From Lachnospiraceae bacterium (lineage in GTDB: Bacteria; Bacillota_A; Clostridia; Lachnospirales; Lachnospiraceae): a DNA stretch of 10,366 bases. Position 1 is the stretch's first letter, and each line of letters opens with the position of its first letter. The DNA lies in contig JAIKXV010000041.1 of assembly GCA_024683935.1 (NCBI GenBank), forward strand, positions 1 to 10,366, given 5' to 3'. The position numbers and the translations under genes were made by a program. The notes below the pieces were generated by a model. The model made no database searches. It saw only the letters and a program-made list of their open reading frames with translations, and had not been told where the DNA came from. Shown here one piece after another: positions 1 through 6,211 of the stretch.

Positions 1-23
1 GGCAGAAAGTAAAGAGGTGAAGT

Positions 24-653
24 TTGAAAACAAATAAAGAAGAAATAATGCTGACAGCATTAAAGCTCTTTGCGGAGCGTGGTTTTGAGGCGGTATCCAC
101 AAGTATGATCGCCGGTGAACTCGGGATCACCAAGGGAGCACTGTACCGTCACTATAAAAGCAAGCAGGAGATCTTTGACAGCATCATAGAGAAGATGTTT
201 GAACAGGATGAAAAGCAGGCCGAAGAAACAAACGTACCGGTCAGGGAATATGAAGAAGATGCCGAGAGCTATGAAAATACTTCACTTGAGGACCTGTGTG
301 AATTCGTCAATAACCAGTATACGTACTGGACCGAAAATGAATTTGCACTTTACTTCAGAAGGATGATAACGCTGGAGCAGTACAGAAATGAGGAAATGAA
401 AAAACTATATCGCGATATGCTCTCATTGGGACCTGTAAAGTATTCAGAGGATCTGTTCCGGGAGATGATAAAAAACGGACGGTTAAACGGGGAAGCCAAA
501 GAACTTGGCGCCCGGAACCTGGCGATACTTTTGTATGCGCCGCTTCAGCTGTCGATACAGCTTTATGATGCAGACGAAAAAGACAACGAAAAGATCAGAA
601 GCGATCTCAGAAAGATCACAAAAGAATTTGAAGAAAGGTGGAAGAAAAAATGA
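24..653 (+). CDS. TetR/AcrR family transcriptional regulator
   Basis: This is a DNA-binding repressor of the TetR family, 209 aa, a normal length for the family. The N-terminal helix-turn-helix spans about residues 8-52, with the typical core GITKGALYRHYKSKQEIFD at about 34-52. The C-terminal part (about 80-209) is a helical ligand-binding and dimerisation domain whose ligand cannot be read from sequence. The start is TTG at 24-26, chosen because a clear ribosome binding site (AGAGGTGA, 13-20) lies just upstream and the HTH is then complete at the N-terminus. The stop codon overlaps the ATG of the acetyltransferase gene by 4 bases (ATGA, 650-653), so the two are translationally coupled. By family habit it probably represses its own operon, but the upstream operator lies outside the window. 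The family call is firm and the target is inferred. Confidence 0.93.
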   Translation: MKTNKEEIMLTALKLFAERGFEAVSTSMIAGELGITKGALYRHYKSKQEIFDSIIEKMFEQDEKQAEETNVPVREYEEDAESYENTSLEDLCEFVNNQYTYWTENEFALYFRRMITLEQYRNEEMKKLYRDMLSLGPVKYSEDLFREMIKNGRLNGEAKELGARNLAILLYAPLQLSIQLYDADEKDNEKIRSDLRKITKEFEERWKKK

Positions 654-1282
654 GTATAACATTCAGGATAGAAGAAGAAAAAGATTACAGAGCAGTTGAA
701 AACCTGATAAGGGAATCATTTTGGGACGTATACCGTCCCGGATGCCAGGAGCACTACGTGATCCACAGGTTCAGAAATGATCCGGCCTTTGTGAAGGAAC
801 TGGATATTCTTATGGAAAAGGACGGGGAACTTATAGGCCAGAATATGTTTGTTAAAACAGCTATCAAAGCAGATGATGGCAGGGATATCCCTATAATGGC
901 CATGGGGCCGATCTGCATAGCACCTGAGTATAAAAGGCAGGGATACGGGAAGAAGATCCTGGATCACTGCCTCGAAAAGGCAGCAGGGCTCGGATACGGA
1001 GCCGTATTTTTCGAGGGTAATATTGATTTCTACGGGAAAAGCGGCTTTATCACAGCAAGCAGTTACAATATACGCTACCATGATGTTCCGGAAGGTGAGG
1101 ATGCCTCATTCTTTCTCGGAAAGGAACTGATCCCCGGATACTTAAACGGGATCACCGGAGAGTATACTCCGCCGGAAGGGTATATGGCTGCCATTAACGA
1201 ACCGGAAGAATTTGAGAAATTTGACGCGCTCTTCCCGGCACAAGAAAAACACAGCCTGCCGGGACAGTTATTCAGCGCCTGA
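650..1282 (+). CDS. GNAT family N-acetyltransferase
   Basis: This is an acetyl-CoA dependent N-acetyltransferase of 210 aa when started at ATG 650. The acetyl-CoA pyrophosphate-binding motif (R/Q-x-x-G-x-G/A) is visible as RQGYGK at residues 96-101, preceded by the usual beta4 strand (MGPICIAPEYK, about 85-95). A second GNAT-like segment, FYGKSGF (127-133), matches the common Y-x-x-x-G-F end of the fold. It most resembles the YhbS-like 'predicted acetyltransferase' group. The substrate is not evident. An in-frame GTG at 638 would add four residues, but ATG 650 is preferred because AGAAAGGTGG (632-641) sits at proper spacing before it. It forms an ATGA overlap with the TetR gene, which suggests that the regulator controls this enzyme. 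RsgA follows 10 bases after the stop. Confidence 0.9.
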   Translation: MSITFRIEEEKDYRAVENLIRESFWDVYRPGCQEHYVIHRFRNDPAFVKELDILMEKDGELIGQNMFVKTAIKADDGRDIPIMAMGPICIAPEYKRQGYGKKILDHCLEKAAGLGYGAVFFEGNIDFYGKSGFITASSYNIRYHDVPEGEDASFFLGKELIPGYLNGITGEYTPPEGYMAAINEPEEFEKFDALFPAQEKHSLPGQLFSA

Positions 1283-1292
1283 TCGGAGAACA

Positions 1293-2309
1293 ATGAATAA
1301 AGAAACATACAGTGAATATGAAGGGTATACCGTCTGCTGCGTTTCCGTACAGGAAAAAGGGCAGTACCGGATCATCGGTCCTGAGGGAGATCTGTGGGCA
1401 AAGGTTTCTGGGAAATTTCAATACGAAGCAGAGACAGCTTCAGATTACCCTGCGGTCGGGGATTATGTGACGGCGGATATCGCAAGCGGCGGCATGTCAG
1501 TGATACATGCCGTGCTGCCGAGGAAAAGTGTTTTCATACGAAAGGCAGCCGGCACCGGTAATACTGAACAGGTGGTGGCAGCGAATGTTGACACGGTATT
1601 TCTGTGCATGGCCTTGAATAATGACTTTAATATCCGGCGTATGGAGAGATACCTGACTGCAGCCTGGGACAGTGGGGCAAACCCGGTTATACTGCTTACA
1701 AAAACGGATCTCTGTCATGACCTTGAGGATAAGATCATGCAGGTTGAAGGCGTGGCACCGGGTGTCGAAATAATCGCGGCATCATCGATGGAAGAGGATG
1801 GTTTAGATCAGATAGAGCCATATCTTATCAAGGGAAAAACCCTTGCGTTTGTAGGATCCTCGGGTGTCGGAAAATCTACATTGATAAACCGGCTCCTCAA
1901 AGAGGACAGGCTGGAGACAAATGGCTTAAGGAATGATGACAGGGGGAGACACACAACCACTCACCGTGAAATGATCTTTCTACCCTGCGGCGCAACAGTC
2001 ATTGATACCCCGGGAATGAGAGAGCTTGGCATGTGGGCAGCCGAATCGGGGCTGTCCGCTTCTTTTGCGGATATTGAAGCATTGGCAGAGAAGTGCCGCT
2101 TCAGGGACTGTACTCATACCACAGAACCGGGATGTGCTGTACGCAAAGCTATTGGGAGCGGAGAACTGGCGGAGGAAAGGTTTTTATCATATAAGAAGCT
2201 TGAAGCCGAGAACAGCTATACAGAGGATGCGCAGAGTTATCTGGCAGCAAAAGAAGAAAAATTCAAAAAGATCTCCAAAGTCAATAAAAGAAACCGGATC
2301 AGCACATGA
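1293..2309 (+). CDS. rsgA: Ribosome small subunit-dependent GTPase A (RsgA-type)
   Basis: RsgA is a circularly permuted GTPase that helps late 30S ribosomal subunit maturation in the cytoplasm. The 338-aa product has the diagnostic order: an N-terminal OB-fold (about 10-75), the G4 motif TKTD (136-139), then a G5-like AASS (162-165), then the P-loop GSSGVGKST (188-196), a Thr-rich G2 region (RHTTTH, 219-224) and G3 DTPG (238-241). The C-terminal zinc-binding site is complete, with Cys268, Cys273, His275 and Cys281. The frame stays open upstream to 1212, but that extension overlaps the GNAT gene. ATG 1293 is preferred because it follows CGGAGA (1284-1289) and begins directly before the OB-fold. 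The location is unusual: it follows a TetR-GNAT pair rather than the common housekeeping neighbours, so it may be a second paralogue. The sequence looks fully functional. Confidence 0.93.
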   Translation: MNKETYSEYEGYTVCCVSVQEKGQYRIIGPEGDLWAKVSGKFQYEAETASDYPAVGDYVTADIASGGMSVIHAVLPRKSVFIRKAAGTGNTEQVVAANVDTVFLCMALNNDFNIRRMERYLTAAWDSGANPVILLTKTDLCHDLEDKIMQVEGVAPGVEIIAASSMEEDGLDQIEPYLIKGKTLAFVGSSGVGKSTLINRLLKEDRLETNGLRNDDRGRHTTTHREMIFLPCGATVIDTPGMRELGMWAAESGLSASFADIEALAEKCRFRDCTHTTEPGCAVRKAIGSGELAEERFLSYKKLEAENSYTEDAQSYLAAKEEKFKKISKVNKRNRIST

Positions 2310-2331
2310 TTGCAATACAGCCTGTAATTGT

Positions 2332-2339
2332 AGGAGGTG
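2332..2339 (+). promoter_or_regulatory. Strong ribosome binding site with no usable start codon
   Basis: AGGAGGTG is a near-perfect Shine-Dalgarno sequence. At ideal spacing it points to TTG 2347, which encodes only Met-Ile-Lys before TAA (2356-2358). The next start in the DMT frame, ATG 2363, is 23 bases away, too far for this site to serve well. This looks like the original initiation signal of the broken DMT transporter gene. Confidence 0.55.
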
Positions 2340-2362
2340 AATTATTTTGATAAAATAACGTC

Positions 2363-2862
2363 ATGGCTGTAATATTTACAATACTGTCGATGCTGATGAC
2401 ATGCGGCAGTGATCTGTTTGAAAAAAATCGGTTTCTTCCAAAACGGAAGAAGTTATGAAGACTTTGATCTGGTATGGGATATTCAATGCCATTCTTATGT
2501 GTGCCGTGCTATTATTCGGAATGGATGAGGTATCACTTCTGCCCCACGAATTGATATTCAGAAAACCTGTTATAATAATTTCTCCGCTACTGAATTACAT
2601 CTGCCTGTTTTTTGCGCTGGCGGCTTACACGTATGTGGGAGTTTCCGTCAGAAATTCCTTTGTTAATACTGATGGGTTGTTTTATGTTGTCCTTCTGGTG
2701 CTTTATCACATGGTTACCGGAAATGCCTCGTTTGCTGTCAGGTTGTTTAAGCCGTTGACGATTATCGGTCTCATACTGGTGATCGGCGTTGGCATGATCT
2801 ATCCCCACACCAAAAGTACGGCGGAAGAGGGCGGTAATGGTAATCCGGGATCACAAGGGTAA
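2363..2862 (+). pseudogene. DMT/EamA-type transporter, 5' portion (frame-disrupted)
   Basis: This is the N-terminal half of an integral membrane transporter of the drug/metabolite (EamA-like) type. Two frames must be joined. From ATG 2363 one frame gives a first hydrophobic helix ending in a conserved-looking CGSDLFEK, and it stops at 2456-2458. Reading on with a -1 shift at the A7 run (2421-2427) enters the frame of ATG 2455-2862. That frame supplies roughly four further membrane helices: about residues 3-22, 41-63, 70-90 and 99-115 counted from ATG 2455. The join gives a continuous transporter-like sequence, SDLFEKK then SVSSKTEEVMKTLIWYG. A second -1 shift near 2841-2862 leads into the 3' portion. 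Even the 5' end may have lost more: the frame before ATG 2363 reads DKITSWL from 2349 and ends in TAA. Annotated naively, only 2455-2862 (135 aa) would be called. The family is inferred from overall pattern; the substrate is unknown. Confidence 0.68.
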
Positions 2863-3293
2863 TACTCGTTTTAGGTATCATCGTAGCTGTGATCGCGGGA
2901 TTTTTTGACGGAGCTGAATCCATGGTAACAAGCGTACTTATCGGAGATGAGATAGTGGATTCTATGGATTATATAGCTGCGGCCGCCCTGATACAGGTTA
3001 TCATTACTTTCCTTATCTGGATCTTGATCAGCATCAAAAACAAAAAGCCGCATAACCCTTTCCGGAAAACAGAAAAAAACCGGATTATCGGCGAGGGATG
3101 CAGTTTGGTCGGCGATCTTTTCTACGTTTTAGCATTGTCGGATGATGCGTTTTTAGGCATCATCTTATGGAATGCATTTCCGATCCTGGATATCGTGGGA
3201 GCTCGTATCTTTATGAAGGAAAAGCTGAGCCGTGTGCAGTATCTGCTTCTGGTAATTATGATCGTAGGAGCAGTATTTATCGGTTTATCATAG
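2844..3293 (+). pseudogene. DMT/EamA-type transporter, 3' portion (frame-disrupted)
   Basis: This is the C-terminal half of the transporter whose first half lies just upstream in another frame. Sense coding in this frame begins after TAA 2841-2843, reading ITRVILVLGIIVAVIAGFFD, which is the first helix of the second repeat. The nearest start in frame is GTG 2889, which would give a 134-aa fragment beginning inside that helix, so it is an unlikely real start. The end is typical for EamA domains: a short charged loop, ARIFMKEKLSRVQY, and a final helix ending at the stop TAG 3291-3293. Frame-corrected, the whole gene would encode about 300 aa and about ten helices, the family's usual size. The MATE fusion gene starts 13 bases after the stop, so both probably shared one transcript. 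A functional product would need frame restoration. Confidence 0.66.
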
Positions 3294-3306
3294 GGAGAAA
3301 AGGGAT

Positions 3307-4146
3307 ATGGAGAAACGATTAATGCCTGTTTTTAAGCGTATCATACAGATCCTGATAATCGCTGCATTGTCTGTTTTGGTAGATTATCTTGCCGTGGTAT
3401 GGTCAAATGATGAGACCATCTGGCTTGGGGAATCGGTAGAAGCTGTTGGATCTATTATCTGTGGTCCGGCAGTAGGAGGTATCGCGAGCCTGATCGCCAG
3501 CTTAGCGACAGACTTTCTTCAATACCATAGCTTTGAATACAGCTTTGTGTGTATTTTTGAAGCGGCATCAATGGCACTCATCGGTGTGATATACCGCAGG
3601 CTGAATAAGGACGAGGATCAATTCGGCTTTCGGGAGATCGCCGTTTTCAATTTTGTCCAGATCCTGGTAAACGCTGCCGTCTTATACCTGTCAACACCTC
3701 CTGCCGCCATTATGTTTTTCGGATTTATCATCGACGACTGGCCAAGGACTGAGTTTGTGGAAGAGCTGGCAATATTGGGGGATAATGCTTTTTCGGCAAT
3801 CATTTCCGTGTCCCTTATCGGTACGGTTCTGCTGGCAGTATGCATTGCTTTCAGAAAGAAGTATAAGGAATATGGGAGTATTTCCGCTGTAGTAAAGTCC
3901 ATTCTTAAACCCACCTTTATCAATAAAGAGTACAGAACCCGTGCCGCCGAGTATTCAGTAGGTATTGTTTTTGCCATTGCCCTCACCATGGTGGATGGAG
4001 TGGTTTCGGGACATGTTCTGGGAGAGAATGCCCTGGCGGCAACTTCGATCATGTTTCCCATGATCTCCTTAAGTACCTTCATTTCCACTTTCATCATTTC
4101 GGGATGCACCAATCTATCTGCCAGAGCCAAGGGAGACGGTGATTAA
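3307..4146 (+). pseudogene. ECF-S-like/MATE fusion transporter, N-terminal part ending at in-frame TAA
   Basis: The 279-aa open part starts at ATG 3307, after GGGAGA (3294-3299). Residues 1-185 form a five- to six-helix membrane domain. Its segment GPAVGGIASLIASLATDFLQ (about 53-72) resembles the core of ECF-transporter S components and related bacterial sensor membrane domains. A charged linker (about 186-210) follows. From about 212 the sequence becomes a MATE (multidrug and toxin extrusion) N-terminus: a helix with MVDGVVSGHVLGENALAA (about 228-245) and ending SARAKGDGD. This matches the normal MATE pattern at the end of helix 2. The TAA at 4144-4146 lies exactly where MATE proteins continue, commonly with Tyr-Glu-Lys-Ala, and the same frame continues EKASKLFSLGL to 5553. 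So this is one gene with a nonsense codon. The MATE assignment is good; the ECF-S resemblance is by pattern only. Confidence 0.68.
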
Positions 4147-5553
4147 GAAAAGGCATCAAAGCTTTTTTCACTTGGACTTATGTCCACGCTTTTCCTGGGT
4201 CTTATGCAGACAGTTCTTTACCACTTCGGTGAGGGTCTGTATTTTGGATATTTTACATCCTCACCGGAGATCGAAGCCTTTGCCAGAGAGTATTATCACA
4301 TTTACATTTTTGTCCCTCCCTTTTTGGGACTCACTACATTTTTGGATGAGGTTTCTTCTTCAGACGGGGATGATCTGCTTTCCTATGCCGGGTATCTCGC
4401 CTCTTTCTTCGTGAATGTGGCGCTATCCATAGTTTTATCAAAGAAGCTCGGGATGGCCGGACTTTCACTTGCCACCCTGTTCAGCTATGTGGTCTTTCTC
4501 ATTGTGGTAGCGACCCATTTCCTGAAGAAAAGCAATACCTACAGGTTCCGACCCCATTTTTCACTCCGGGATCTTTTTGGATTTGCCAGGAATTCACTGA
4601 AAAGCAATACCAGGGGACTATGCTTGTCTCTGGCATCCACGGCATTTACTAAAGCGATCCTTTTATTCTGGGGGAGCGGTTACCTCATTGCTAATACAGT
4701 ACTATGTGCCATGCTGGAGGTTTATGAAATGATGAACGGGCCCTCCGAAGCGGCAGAGTATCTCTTAGCTACTTATACGGGAGAAAAAAACGGCGAAGGC
4801 GTGAAGCTGCTCTTTAATGAAGCTTTATTGATCACTATGATTGCCGGTATGGCAGTATCTCTTTTATTGCTGGTAGCGCCGAATACGGTGTTGCTGCTTT
4901 ATGGGGTGGAGGACTCTCCCCTCAAAGGCGAGCTCATCCAATGCATCCGATTCTGCTCAGTGGGAGTCATCGCCGCTTCTTTGGGAGCGTTCTTAAGCGA
5001 CTACTACGGAAACACAGGAAAATCCCTATGGTCCTGCCTGATGGTGGTATTCAGGACAGCTCTCTTTCCGATTTTGTTCTGTGTGACCTTCTGTCTGAAC
5101 GGCGGGATCGTCGGCATGGGCAAAGGGATGCTGCTTGCCCAGATTGTCGCTGTAGCTGTTTTCTATGGATTTGTCTTTATTGTTAAGGGCGGTGAGAGCA
5201 TACCTTATTTATTGGATGATCCGGATTTTGAAAAGGTGAAAATGAATTCCTTTGATTATAACCCTGAGGAGTATGAACGGATACTTTGCTGGATCAATGA
5301 TAACCTTAAAGATCATAGAATAGAGGAAAAGAAGATAGATGAAGTTAAGGATGTTGTCCTTTCATTATTTAAGAAAACAGAAGAAAAAAACGGCAAAAAT
5401 AAGGTGGTTGGTGAGTGTGTCTTAAGGTTCACAGGAGATCCGGAGGTCATAATAAAGGACAGTGGGGAACTGTTTAAGCCGGAAATTATTGATGACCGCC
5501 ATGTCTATAACGTGCTTATGTCATGTAACAGCAATAAGATCTGTATTTCCTGA
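4147..5553 (+). pseudogene. MATE efflux transporter core with C-terminal ATPase-like remnant (continuation after TAA)
   Basis: This continues the upstream gene in the same frame; the first in-frame ATG after the stop is 4180, so a 457-aa fragment could be called there. It holds MATE helices 3-12. The region around DEVSSSDGDDLLSYA (4345-4389) corresponds to the MATE loop that usually reads like R-x-D-G-x-x, and it is followed by the second MATE half. After the last helix (about 5128-5190) comes a soluble tail of about 115 aa. The tail resembles the HATPase_c-like domain attached to some clostridial MATE proteins: a helical start, YNPEEYERILCWINDNLKD, a helix IDEVKDVVLSLF where the N-box would be, and IIKDSGELFKPE where the G1 box would be. 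The N-box Asn is not visible, so ATP binding is doubtful. With the TAA repaired the whole protein would be about 748 aa. The terminator at 5594-5635 ends the unit. Confidence 0.68.
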
Positions 5554-5697
5554 GGGTACCCGGCGAAAAAGTTCTGAGGATTCAAATCAGTGTAAAAACA
5601 GACCGAATGTGTGAAAGTCCCCGGTCTGTTTTTTTGATGGAGGATAATCTGAAATGTAAGTATAAACCCGGCTGTTAAACAGGAGGAAACTACCCGG
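5554..5697 (+). promoter_or_regulatory. Candidate structured leader of yjdF (possible yjdF-type riboswitch)
   Basis: This 144-base stretch separates the transporter stop from yjdF. Genes for YjdF proteins are often preceded by the yjdF RNA motif, a riboswitch for azaaromatic compounds. In this sequence GGGTA at 5554-5558 can pair with TACCC at 5691-5695, just downstream of the AGGAGG (5681-5686) ribosome binding site, so the leader could close as one domain. Inside it are the 12-bp hairpin with its T run, GTGTGAAAGTCC within the loop and 3' arm, and CTGT-TAA-ACAG (5673-5683) abutting the ribosome binding site. I cannot match it reliably to the known consensus. The call rests on position plus plausible pairing. 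Confidence 0.33.
5594..5635 (+). terminator. Strong intrinsic (rho-independent) terminator
   Basis: AAAAACAGACCG (5594-5605) pairs perfectly over 12 bp with CGGTCTGTTTTT (5622-5633). The loop is 16 bases and a run of seven T ends at 5635. It lies 41 bases after the MATE fusion stop and 62 bases before yjdF. It either ends the transporter operon or forms the expression platform of a yjdF leader; the two roles are not exclusive. Confidence 0.85.
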
Positions 5698-6126
5698 ATG
5701 ATCAGGAAAATAGAGAAATGTCAGGGACGGCTGACAGTGTTTTTTGAAGATCCTTTTTGGGTAGGAGTATTCGAGAGGGTTCAAAACGGAAGGTTGTCCG
5801 CAGCAAAGACAGTTTTTGGCGCCGAGCCAAAGGACTATGAGGTACAGGAATTTATAAACAGGAATTATTACCGGCTGAAGTTCAGTCCGGCTGTCAAGAC
5901 CATTATAAAAGATGTAAGAAAGAATCCTAAGAGGGCACAGCGGGATGCAAAAAAACAGACACTGGAAAAGGGCATAGGAACCAAATCGCAGCAGGCGCTT
6001 AAGCTGCAGCAGGAACAGAATAAGGAACAGAGGAAAGAGCGAAGCCGGAAGGAACGGGAAGCTGTGAATGACATGCTGTTTGAAAAAAAACAGCAGAAGA
6101 AAAAGGAAAAGCATAAGGGCCATTAG
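5698..6126 (+). CDS. yjdF: YjdF family protein (DUF2992)
   Basis: This 142-aa protein matches the YjdF family found in Bacillus and clostridia. The N-terminal part (1-66) is a small beta-rich domain, with features such as LTVFFEDPFWVGVFER (12-27), AAKTVFGAEPKDYEVQEF (35-52) and RLKFS (59-63). The tail (67-142) is highly charged and Lys/Gln/Arg-rich, with QQALKLQQEQNKEQRKERSR likely a helical coil. This architecture is usual for the family. The biochemical role is not established; the associated riboswitch class suggests a link to handling azaaromatic compounds. The start ATG 5698 has AGGAGG at 5681-5686. It lies between the transporter terminator and the kinase promoter, so it is probably monocistronic. 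The lysine-rich tail explains the long hydrophobic open frame on the opposite strand, which is not a gene. Confidence 0.88.
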   Translation: MIRKIEKCQGRLTVFFEDPFWVGVFERVQNGRLSAAKTVFGAEPKDYEVQEFINRNYYRLKFSPAVKTIIKDVRKNPKRAQRDAKKQTLEKGIGTKSQQALKLQQEQNKEQRKERSRKEREAVNDMLFEKKQQKKKEKHKGH

Positions 6127-6165
6127 GAAGATGAAAAGACCCGGGTGTAAATAAATCAAACATAG

Positions 6166-6191
6166 TGGTGGACATATGATGATCTACACCA
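6166..6191. promoter_or_regulatory. Operator-like inverted repeat overlapping the -35 and spacer
   Basis: TGGTGGACA (6166-6174) and TCTACACCA (6183-6191) are inverted repeats matching at 7 of 9 positions around an 8-base centre (6175-6182). The left arm covers the -35 hexamer and the right arm ends at the base before the -10. A dimeric regulator bound here would block RNA polymerase. As RNA the same arms could form only a weak hairpin, and most of the repeat lies upstream of the predicted transcription start. Confidence 0.4.
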
Positions 6192-6197
6192 TAAAAT
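6169..6197 (+). promoter_or_regulatory. Predicted sigma-A type promoter for the kinase-lipoprotein operon
   Basis: TGGACA (6169-6174, 5 of 6 to TTGACA) and TAAAAT (6192-6197, 5 of 6 to TATAAT) are separated by exactly 17 bases. Transcription would begin near 6203-6206. That leaves ATG 6212 almost leaderless, so translation from ATG 6221 or 6233 is more plausible. This is the best-matched promoter I found in the window. Confidence 0.6.
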
Positions 6198-6211
6198 ATT
6201 TTTAACAGCGT

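Noticed and set aside
2317..2328. ACAGCCTGTAAT occurs here and again at 9778-9789, both between genes
   Set aside because: A 12-base match is expected a few times by chance in 10 kb, and the flanks do not match. The ACAG-C-CTGT core is too small to argue for a shared operator.
3618..4130. Minus-strand 170-codon open frame within the MATE fusion gene
   Set aside because: It shows no recognisable domain, while the + strand has clear membrane helices and MATE features in a better-supported frame.
4139..4414. Alternative + strand frame of 91 codons after the MATE stop
   Set aside because: It overlaps the continuing MATE frame and reads as a frame-shadow with no coherent helices.
5609..5620. GTGTGAAAGTCC resembles pieces of cobalamin riboswitches and group II intron RNA
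   Set aside because: No B12-box, no intron domain V and no reverse transcriptase are present; the resemblance is limited to these few bases.
5587..6159. Long minus-strand open frame that reads as very hydrophobic
   Set aside because: It is the reverse of the Lys/Gln-rich yjdF tail; AAA/AAG codons read backwards give Phe and Leu. It also covers the terminator.
6127..6165. CCCGGG palindrome between yjdF and the kinase promoter
   Set aside because: It is only six bases with no T run or longer stem, so it does not support a terminator.
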